64,000 nucleotides of DNA from the NCBI RefSeq assembly GCF_030371825.1, contig NZ_JAUDDM010000003.1. One strand, written 5' to 3'. Under the pieces are notes generated by a model, which saw only the letters and a list, made by a program, of their open reading frames with translations, was not told where the DNA came from and made no database searches. Below are positions 24,502 to 31,027 of the stretch, piece by piece (position 1 is the stretch's first letter; every line of letters begins with the position of its first letter). Position numbers and translations under genes: made by a program. This DNA is from Collinsella sp944321445. Its GTDB lineage: Bacteria; Actinomycetota; Coriobacteriia; Coriobacteriales; Coriobacteriaceae.

Positions 24502-25518
24502 CTATCGCACGGAATCTGTTGATGGCCGATGATGGATCGAGCCGGATATCTCCAGGCGAAGCGGAACTGCGTGCCCGGCCCCCGTCCGATGTGCGGATAT
24601 CCGCTCGATCGCACGATCTAGGACGGCGCGCGCCATGGCTGCCGTGTCCTGTGCCGCCGTGGTGACGCCGCCGTAGATGGCACGATTCCAAGGGTATTCG
24701 TCGAACGTTGCGATGCACAGGCGGCCGCGCATTCCCGCCCCGTCCTCCTCGAGAGCGGCGACCAGGCGAAGGAACACCAGGCCGTTGACAGCGATGATGC
24801 CGACCCGCTCCACACCTTGCGGCACAAACGCCGCCAACCGCTCCGCCGCGCACGCCGCGTCGTCGGGCAGCGCCCCGACGTCTCCCGCCATGCCTCGCGC
24901 CTCGACACCTCGCGCGAACGACGCGGCGCGGGCGCGACGCACCGAGCTCGTATCCCGATCTTCAGTGAGAAGGCCGCACCAGGTGCAGCCAGCCCGCGAG
25001 ACCTCGTCCAGCAGGCCGCCCATGAGCTCGTCGTTATTGGAGCTCACGAGGTCCAATGATTCCGAGGCGGTGTCGCGATCGAGCAGGACCACCGGAAGGC
25101 TGGCGGCGACGCGTTCCACCTCTTCGTCTGCGCCGCCGCACGTGTTGACGACGAGCGCCTCGGCGCCCATGTCCACGAGGCGCTCGACCGCCTCCCGTTC
25201 ACGGTCGGGATCGTTTCCCGAAAACGACGCCATGACCGAGTACCCGCGGGCGGCGGCACCCGTGGCGAGTTCATCGAGCACGGCCGACGAGAACGGATTC
25301 TCGCTGTCCGCCAAGATCACGCCGATGAGATGCGAGTTGTCCAGGCGCAGGCTGCGCGCGGCGCTGCGCGGGCGGTACCCGGTGCGCTCGATGACCTCCG
25401 CGATGCGGGCACGCGTGGCCTCGGTCATCTGACCGGGCTTGTTGTTGAGATAGCGCGAGACGGTCGCGGGGCTCACGCCCGCCTGGTCGGCGATGTCGCG
25501 AATGCGCATACGGGCCAT
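24502..25518 (-). CDS. LacI family transcriptional regulator
   Basis: 338-residue repressor. The N-terminal HTH is clear (MRIRDIADQAGVSPATVSRY), followed by the hinge region and a periplasmic-binding-protein-like ligand domain (LIGVILADSENPFSSAVLDE). It is divergent from the kdgK operon, and a strong LacI-type palindrome lies between them (25611-25628). This makes it the likely uronate/KDG-responsive repressor of the operon, in the manner of KdgR-type LacI proteins. The start at 25518 has GAAAGG at proper spacing. Confidence 0.9.
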   Translation of the reverse strand: MARMRIRDIADQAGVSPATVSRYLNNKPGQMTEATRARIAEVIERTGYRPRSAARSLRLDNSHLIGVILADSENPFSSAVLDELATGAAARGYSVMASFSGNDPDREREAVERLVDMGAEALVVNTCGGADEEVERVAASLPVVLLDRDTASESLDLVSSNNDELMGGLLDEVSRAGCTWCGLLTEDRDTSSVRRARAASFARGVEARGMAGDVGALPDDAACAAERLAAFVPQGVERVGIIAVNGLVFLRLVAALEEDGAGMRGRLCIATFDEYPWNRAIYGGVTTAAQDTAAMARAVLDRAIERISAHRTGAGHAVPLRLEISGSIHHRPSTDSVR

Positions 25519-25610
25519 GGAACTACCTTTCACCGGCAAAAAGTTAATGTTTAGCCGAATTTGCAAAAAGTCGGACTCACTTCGCTGCAAACAACTATAC
25601 TACAGCACTG

Positions 25611-25641
25611 TACGAAATCGATTTCGTAAATCGATTTCGTA
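25611..25641. promoter_or_regulatory. LacI-type operator of the uronate operon
   Basis: TACGAAATCGATTTCGTA at 25611-25628 is a perfect 18-bp palindrome with the central CG typical of LacI-family operators. A second overlapping copy, AAATCGATTTCGTA, runs to 25641. It lies between the divergent lacI-type and kdgK genes and could control both. Confidence 0.85.
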
Positions 25642-25714
25642 CTGGTGATGGCACGTGCGCGGCGGAGGTTTTGCTCCTTTCCCCTCCGCCGCCAGCGGCT
25701 CTAAGGAGGAATTG

Positions 25715-26785
25715 ATGACCGGCAACCCCCTCGTTCTCACATTCGGAGAGATCATGATGCGCCTCTCCCCCAAGGATCATCTGCGCATCGAGCAGGCGAC
25801 GGAGTTCGACGTCCGCTATGGCGGCGCCGAGGCAAACGCCGCGCTCTCCCTTTCCTACCAGGGCGATCGAGCCGCATATGTATCGGTCGTGCCCGCCAAC
25901 CGCCTGGGCGACTGCGCCCTGCGCTCGCTTTCCACCTGGGGCGTCGACACCACGCGCGTGGTGCGCGCGGGCGACCGTCTGGGCGCCTACGTGTTCGAGG
26001 TCGGTGCGTCGGTGCGCGGCAACGGCTGCGTGTACGACCGCAAGTACTCCGCCATCAACCTCGCCGAGCGCGACATCTTCGACTGGGACAGCATCCTCGA
26101 CGGCGTCGGCGTGTTCTACTTCTCCGGCGTGACCCCGGCTATCTCCGAAAACATGGCGCTTGCCTGCGCCGACGCGCTCAAGGCGTGCCGCGAGCGCGGC
26201 ATCGTGACCGTGTGCGACGTCAACTACCGCGGCAAGATGTGGAGCCCCGAGCGCTCCCAGCAGGTCATGCGTGAGCTGCTGCCCATGGTCGACATCGTGA
26301 TCGCCAACGACGAGGACGCCCCGGCGGGTCTGGGCATCGACCGCGTGTCGGGCTCGCTTGAAAACGGCATCGCCGAGCGCGACGACTACGTGGAGATGGC
26401 GTGCCGCCTGTGCGCCGAGTTTGGCTGCAAGCAGGTGCTCTCTGTCATCCGCGACATCAAGAGCGTCGAGGATTCCCGCTGGATGGGCATGCTCTACAGC
26501 TCCGCGAACGACGACCTGCTCGCCGGCGCCGAGGCATCCGAGCAGCACTGGTTCTCCCCCATCTACGACATGCACGTACTCGAAGGCGTCGCCGCAGGCG
26601 ATGCGTTCTCCGGCGCCTACCTGCACGCGCTCGTAAACGGCATGCCCGGCCAGGAGGCCATCGACTACGCGATCGCCGGCTCGGTGCTCAAACTCACCAT
26701 CCGCGGCGACTCCAACCTCGTCACCTCCGCCGAGATCGCTGCCGTGGCGGCGTCCGCCGGCGGCGGCACGCGCGTCGCCCGCTAG
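25715..26785 (+). CDS. kdgK: 2-keto-3-deoxygluconate kinase (PfkB family)
   Basis: 356-residue sugar kinase that phosphorylates 2-keto-3-deoxygluconate to KDPG. The ribokinase-type N-terminal motif VRYGGAEANAA and the ATP/anion-hole motif GVAAGDAFSGAY (catalytic Asp296) are present. It is first in a plus-strand operon with KDPG aldolase, an SDR dehydrogenase and an RpiB-type isomerase, which supports KDG over other PfkB substrates. The start at 25715 has AAGGAGG with a 6-nt spacer. Confidence 0.9.
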   Translation: MTGNPLVLTFGEIMMRLSPKDHLRIEQATEFDVRYGGAEANAALSLSYQGDRAAYVSVVPANRLGDCALRSLSTWGVDTTRVVRAGDRLGAYVFEVGASVRGNGCVYDRKYSAINLAERDIFDWDSILDGVGVFYFSGVTPAISENMALACADALKACRERGIVTVCDVNYRGKMWSPERSQQVMRELLPMVDIVIANDEDAPAGLGIDRVSGSLENGIAERDDYVEMACRLCAEFGCKQVLSVIRDIKSVEDSRWMGMLYSSANDDLLAGAEASEQHWFSPIYDMHVLEGVAAGDAFSGAYLHALVNGMPGQEAIDYAIAGSVLKLTIRGDSNLVTSAEIAAVAASAGGGTRVAR

Positions 26786-26882
26786 CTTCCCTCCGCTCCC
26801 GGGCCCCGCTCCTTTCCCCTTTTTCCAAGCGGGGCCCGGGAGCATCCCCCCTATCTGCAACATCCTCACGAAAGGATTCATC

Positions 26883-27524
26883 ATGTACGAAGCGTTTTAC
26901 GAGAAGCTCGAGAGCCTGGGAATCGTCCCCGTTGTCGTCCTGGACAAGGTCGAGGATGCCGCGCCGCTGGCGCACGCCCTCATGGCCGCCGGCATGAAGT
27001 CTGCCGAGGTGACGTTCCGCACCGCGTGCGCCGCCGAGTGCATCGCCGCCATGGCTCAAGCCGAGCCCGACATGTGCGTGGGTGCCGGCACCGTGCTCAC
27101 ACCCGAGCAGGCCGACACGGCCATCGAGGCGGGCGCGCAGTTCATCGTGAGCCCCGGCTACAACGAGGCCGTCGTGCGCCACTGCATCGAGCGCAACGTG
27201 CCCGTGCTGCCCGGCACCGTCACCCCCTCCGAGGTGACCGCCGCCGAAATCTTGGGCCTGCAAGTAACGAAGTTCTTCCCCGCCGCGCAGTACGGCGGCC
27301 TGAACACCATCAAGGCGCTCGCCGCGCCGTTCGTCGGGCATCGCTTCATGCCGACCGGCGGCGTGTCCACCGGCAACGTCGAGGAGTACCTGTCCTGCCC
27401 CTCCATCATCGCTTGCGGCGGCACCTGGATGGTCAAGCCCGCGATGTTCGCTGACGGCGACTTCTCTGAGGTCCAGCGCGTGGCCGCCGAAGCCATGGAG
27501 GTCGTCGCGAAGGTTCGCGGCTAG
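26883..27524 (+). CDS. kdgA: KDPG aldolase
   Basis: 213-residue class I aldolase that splits 2-keto-3-deoxy-6-phosphogluconate into pyruvate and glyceraldehyde 3-phosphate. Glu42 in AEVTFRT and the Schiff-base Lys130 in VTKFFPAAQYGG are present, with the phosphate site GGVSTGNVEEY. It is second in the operon, directly after the kinase that makes its substrate, with AAAGGATTCATC before the start. Confidence 0.94.
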   Translation: MYEAFYEKLESLGIVPVVVLDKVEDAAPLAHALMAAGMKSAEVTFRTACAAECIAAMAQAEPDMCVGAGTVLTPEQADTAIEAGAQFIVSPGYNEAVVRHCIERNVPVLPGTVTPSEVTAAEILGLQVTKFFPAAQYGGLNTIKALAAPFVGHRFMPTGGVSTGNVEEYLSCPSIIACGGTWMVKPAMFADGDFSEVQRVAAEAMEVVAKVRG

Positions 27525-27545
27525 CCCGAACGGGAAGGGATATCC

Positions 27546-28328
27546 ATGAGCAGCATCATCGACAGCTTCCGTCTCGACGGCAAGGTGGCGCTGGTCACCG
27601 GCGCCACCTATGGCATCGGCTTCGCGATCGCGAGCGCGCTGGGCGAGGCCGGCGCGCGCATCGCCTTCAACGCGCGCCATGCCGACAAGGTGGAGGCGGC
27701 TGAACAGCGCTACCGCGAGCTTGGCATCGAGGCGCATGGCTACGTGGCCGACGTCTCGAGCGAAGATGCCGTGGCCGAGCTCCTCGCGAACATCGAGCGC
27801 GACTTCGGCACGACGCCCGACATCCTGGTGAACAACGCTGGCATCATCAAGCGCATCCCCATGCTCGAGATGAGCGCCACCGACTTCCGCCAAGTAGTGG
27901 ACGTGGACCTGAATGCCCCGTTCATCGTCGCCAAGGGCCATGGCAAGATCATCAACATCTGCTCGATGATGAGCGAGCTCGGCCGCGAGACCGTAGCCGG
28001 CTACGCCGCTGCCAAGGGCGGCCTCAAGATGCTGACCCGCAACATCTGCTCCGAGTTCGGCGAGCACAACATCCAGTGCAACGGCATCGGACCGGGCTAC
28101 ATCGCCACCCCGCAGACCGCACCTTTGCGCGAGATCCAGCCCAACGGCTCCCGCCACCCCTTCGACCAGTTCATCGTGTCCAAGACGCCCGCTGCGCGCT
28201 GGGGCACGCCGGTCGACCTCATGGGCGCCGCCGTCTTCCTGGCCTCCGACGCCTCCAACTTCGTGAACGGCCAGGTCGTTTACGTCGACGGCGGCATTCT
28301 GGCCTACATCGGCAAGCAACCTCAGTAA
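27546..28328 (+). CDS. SDR dehydrogenase, KduD/DhuD-like, with an internal gap
   Basis: 260-residue short-chain dehydrogenase that by context reduces or oxidises the keto-deoxy-uronate intermediate (2-keto-3-deoxygluconate dehydrogenase, also gluconate 5-dehydrogenase-like). The cofactor motif TGATYGIG (18-25), NNAG (96-99), Ser140 in INICSMMSE and Tyr153/Lys157 in GYAAAKGG are all seen. Between FIVAK (ending residue 130) and GHGKIINICS the family normally has about 10-12 more residues of helix E; these are missing in frame. The active site is intact, but folding or tetramer contacts may be affected. AAGGGATATCC lies before the start. Confidence 0.88.
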   Translation: MSSIIDSFRLDGKVALVTGATYGIGFAIASALGEAGARIAFNARHADKVEAAEQRYRELGIEAHGYVADVSSEDAVAELLANIERDFGTTPDILVNNAGIIKRIPMLEMSATDFRQVVDVDLNAPFIVAKGHGKIINICSMMSELGRETVAGYAAAKGGLKMLTRNICSEFGEHNIQCNGIGPGYIATPQTAPLREIQPNGSRHPFDQFIVSKTPAARWGTPVDLMGAAVFLASDASNFVNGQVVYVDGGILAYIGKQPQ

Positions 28329-28356
28329 GTTCCGCCGTTCTGCCGGACGGCGGAAC
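28329..28356 (+). terminator. Hairpin between the SDR and isomerase genes
   Basis: GTTCCGCCGT at 28329-28338 pairs with ACGGCGGAAC at 28347-28356, immediately after the SDR stop codon. No U tract follows, so it may attenuate or stabilise the upstream transcript. About 200 bp then precede the isomerase gene, which may have its own promoter. Confidence 0.55.
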
Positions 28357-28557
28357 TGGTCGACGCTGCGCGGCCGCACGACGGGCACCTTGCCCCTTAC
28401 TCGTCGGGCGCGGGCAGAAGCCCTGCGCCCTCCTCCTTCGGGGCAATCTGCTCCGCCGTGTGGCCGCTCGCTGACTGAGTACTCAACCTATAGGTCCCAT
28501 GCACTCGCAACGGAAGACATTCCGAATCTGAGCCTTATGTTTTGAAAGGATTCCATC

Positions 28558-29199
28558 ATGAAGATCGCTCTTATTAATGAGAACAGCCAGAACTCCAAGA
28601 ACCCGATGATCGAGGCTGCGCTGAAGAAGGTCGTCGAGCCCATGGGTCACGAGGTCGTGAACTACGGCATGTATGCCGAGGAGGGCTCCGCTCCCCTCAC
28701 CTACGTGCAGAACGGCATCCTGGCCGCCGTGCTGCTGAACTCCGGCGCCGCTGACTACGTGGTCACCGGCTGCGGCACCGGCGAGGGCGCCATGCTCGCC
28801 TGCAACAGCTTCCCCGGCGTGATCTGCGGCCACGTTGCCGACCCGCTGGACGCCTACACCTTCGCACAGGTGAACGACGGTAACGCCGTCGCCATGCCGT
28901 TCGCTCTCAAGAACGGCTGGGGCCAGGAGCTCAACCTCGAGTACACCTTCGAGAAGCTCTTCGGCTTCGGCTCCGGCAACGGCTACCCCGCCGACCGCGT
29001 GGTGCCCGAGCAGCGCAACAAGAAGATCCTCGACGGCGTGCGCGATGCCGCCTTCAAGCCGCTGACCGAGATTCTCGACGCCCTCGATCCCGAGCTCGTG
29101 AAGGGCGCCCTCTCCGGTGAGCACTTCCAGGAGTACTTCTTCGCCTCCGCCACCGACGAGGCCATCATCGCCAAGGTCAAGGAGATCCTCGGCTGCTAA
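28558..29199 (+). CDS. RpiB/LacA/LacB family isomerase, DhuI-like
   Basis: 213-residue sugar isomerase of the RpiB/LacAB superfamily. VVTGCGTGEGAMLACNSFPG (Cys72 and the GTGEG phosphate-type loop) is the family signature, with ADPLDAYTFAQVNDGN as the second conserved block. It is longer than ribose-5-phosphate isomerases (about 150 residues). Long RpiB-like proteins beside KduD/DhuD, KdgK and KdgA act in streptococci as 4-deoxy-5-hexosulose-uronate isomerase (DhuI). That role is inferred here from operon context. A strong terminator follows. Confidence 0.82.
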   Translation: MKIALINENSQNSKNPMIEAALKKVVEPMGHEVVNYGMYAEEGSAPLTYVQNGILAAVLLNSGAADYVVTGCGTGEGAMLACNSFPGVICGHVADPLDAYTFAQVNDGNAVAMPFALKNGWGQELNLEYTFEKLFGFGSGNGYPADRVVPEQRNKKILDGVRDAAFKPLTEILDALDPELVKGALSGEHFQEYFFASATDEAIIAKVKEILGC

Positions 29200-29228
29200 G
29201 CCGCACCCGCGCATATACGCGACAGCCA

Positions 29229-29266
29229 GGTCGCCGCAGCTCACGCGAGCTGCGGCGACCTTTTTT
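29229..29266 (+). terminator. Intrinsic terminator of the uronate operon
   Basis: GGTCGCCGCAGCT (29229-29241) and AGCTGCGGCGACC (29248-29260) form a perfect 13-bp stem with a 6-nt loop, followed by six T residues. It ends the DhuI-like transcript. Confidence 0.95.
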
Positions 29267-29270
29267 CACC

Positions 29271-29293
29271 AAAAGGGGGCAGGTTACGTTTGG
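29271..29293. repeat. CCTGCCCCC-family repeat, half copy
   Basis: Reading on the minus strand, CCAAACGTAACCTGCCCCC is followed by TTTTGGTG. It matches the arms of the palindromes at 34113-34169 and 55577-55646 but lacks its own inverted partner. It abuts the 3' end of the FeoB-associated gene. Confidence 0.7.
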
Positions 29294-29500
29294 TTATTTG
29301 ACTCCGCGGCCGAGCTCTTCGGCCACCTGGTCGACACCCTTGCAAGCAGGGCAGCTTTTCCGCTGTGCGCTGGAGCAATGCCCTCCGCACGCACCGCCTT
29401 GCGCGCAGTCGGCACAACTCCCCTTGCGTTTGATGCGGATACACACGGCAACAAACGCGATAGCGATGACGGCCAAGATAACGATATCGATGAGGGACAT
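29294..29500 (-). CDS. FeoB-associated Cys-rich membrane protein
   Basis: 68-residue protein: one N-terminal hydrophobic helix (about 3-22), a basic stretch, and a Cys-rich tail with CADC, GACGGHC and SCPAC motifs. This pattern matches the small FeoB-associated family encoded next to feoB in many anaerobes; a role in handing over ferrous iron is presumed. GGGAGGAACC precedes the start. It lies about 1.5 kb downstream of feoB on the same strand; a repeat-flanked pseudogene and a terminator separate them. Confidence 0.85.
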   Translation of the reverse strand: MSLIDIVILAVIAIAFVAVCIRIKRKGSCADCAQGGACGGHCSSAQRKSCPACKGVDQVAEELGRGVK

Positions 29501-29577
29501 GGTTCCTCCCTAGTGTTAGCTCAGTAGAACTTTACCCCATTTCCGCATGTGGCACCACGAGCGAACAAGCGCCACAC

Positions 29578-29646
29578 ATTTTTGTTCACGGGTTTGTCTC
29601 AGGTATGCGCGCGCATGCGAGACAAACCCGTTACCACAAATTGTGG
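29578..29646. repeat. 69-bp direct repeat, copy A
   Basis: Identical over 69 bp to 30858-30926. Each copy holds an inner hairpin (CGGGTTTGTCTC with its complement) around ATGCGCGCGCAT. The two copies bracket the frameshifted AbiEi-like gene. The remaining DNA of 29501-29852 has no gene. Confidence 0.93.
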
Positions 29647-29852
29647 AACATACGCGGAGCTTTCTGGGGCGCGTAGCCGGCGAAAAACCGGGCGCCGCTT
29701 CGAACGGCTCGCATTTCTGCAGGTAAACGTATGTAGATAGATGCTGGTAAGCAAGCGCGCACCCACTGGAAACCCTTTTGCAGGCATCATGCGGGCTGTT
29801 GTTGGAAACCCTGGCATACGGTCTGCCTCCCACATGCAACGAGAAGGCACTC

Positions 29853-30826
29853 ATGCGAGCGAACAGGGGAATCGAAGTCAAACTCGATCAGTCGGAAGAA
29901 GCAATCACCTGGCTTGCACCCAGCAACCGAGCCGAATATCAGGCATTGCGCCGTCGCGCCGTAGCTGGAGATCTGCGCGAGCCGTTTCCCGGCCTCTTCG
30001 GGCGCGCAAGGACATTCGAAGCGCTCAGTCCACGCGGTCGCGCATACAGAACGCTCAGAACGCTCGCCGCCTGCACCCTAACTGGCGCTTCTGTTCCTTC
30101 TCGGCAGCTGTGCTCTACGGCATCCACGTTCCCTTTGCATGTCTCGGTCCCGTCCATCTTGCCGTTTCTCGCGGCCATTACAAAACCAGCTCGAAAGCGA
30201 TTGTGCGACATGCGTGTCAACACGGCACCGCGCGCGTCGATGGTGCTTTTGTAACGCCAATCAACGAAACCGTTGCGGACTGCCTGTGTCAAACGTCATT
30301 CGCCGATGGCCTCGCGATTGCCGACTCGGCACTTCACTGGTATCTGACCTCCCCCAGTCAGCTTGAACGCTATCTTGCCGACCATGGCAGGTGGCGCAAG
30401 GGTATCGTGCAGGCGCGAAGAACTCTCTCGTACGCCGATGGCCGCGTGGAGAGCGGCGGGGAATCTCTCGTGCGCGCAATCATAATCGATGCCGGTTTTG
30501 TTCTGCCCGAACTCCAGGTAGAGATGGAAGACCCTATGAGTACCAGGTCTTTTGTGCGTGTCGATTTTTATTGGCGCCTTGCAGACGGCCGCGTCATCGT
30601 TCTGGAATTCGACGGGCTTCAGAAATACCTCTCCCTTGTTCCGGAACAGGCCTATGCAACGAAAGAGGGTTTCAAGAATGCCATCAAGAAGCTCTCGGAC
30701 GAACGCGTACGAGAATCGCATATCAACCTGACGGGAGCAACGGTGCTTCGACTGACATCACGAGAGGCGCGCGACACGACGTACGTTGTCAGCCTGCTCG
30801 AACGCGCTGGAATCCCGCGAAGGTAG
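29853..30826 (+). pseudogene. AbiEi-like antitoxin/endonuclease-domain gene, frameshifted
   Basis: Two reading frames join into one protein of about 324 residues: frame 1 from MRANRGIEVKLD to RTLAA near 30069, then frame 2 from LHPNWRFCSFSAAVLYG to the stop at 30826. A single missing base at about 30069-30071 (in the run GCCGCCTG) explains the break. The N-terminal half has the winged-helix plus SAA-VLYGI pattern of AbiEi-type proteins. The C-terminal half (VRVDFYWRLADGRVIVLEFD, then KYLS) resembles DUF559/VSR-like endonuclease domains. GAGAAGG precedes the start. Codons are less GC-rich than in the flanking feo genes, and identical 69-bp repeats flank it, so it looks acquired. A sequencing error cannot be excluded. 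Confidence 0.78.
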
Positions 30827-30857
30827 GCAAATGCCAGTGAGCGATCGGGTCATGACG

Positions 30858-30926
30858 ATTTTTGTTCACGGGTTTGTCTCAGGTATGCGCGCGCATGCGA
30901 GACAAACCCGTTACCACAAATTGTGG
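30858..30926. repeat. 69-bp direct repeat, copy B
   Basis: Second copy of the repeat at 29578-29646, same orientation, 32 bp after the stop of the AbiEi-like pseudogene. Confidence 0.93.
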
Positions 30927-30959
30927 GAGAGGTCTGCCCGGCGCGGCACCGGTAACAAC

Positions 30960-30994
30960 GTGCCGCCTGCGGGCGTGGAGCTCGCAGGCGGCAC
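30960..30994 (-). terminator. Hairpin after feoB
   Basis: GTGCCGCCTGCG (30960-30971) and CGCAGGCGGCAC (30983-30994) form a perfect stem 34 bp past the feoB stop codon. The sequence after it is not U-rich. It would limit read-through from feoB into the segment antisense to the pseudogene. Confidence 0.65.
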
Positions 30995-31027
30995 ATCAGA
31001 GGGGAAACGAGGTTGCAGCCAAGACGT

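Noticed and set aside
26721..28388. A 555-codon open frame on the minus strand
   Set aside because: Antisense to kdgA and the SDR gene; composition is that of a shadow frame.
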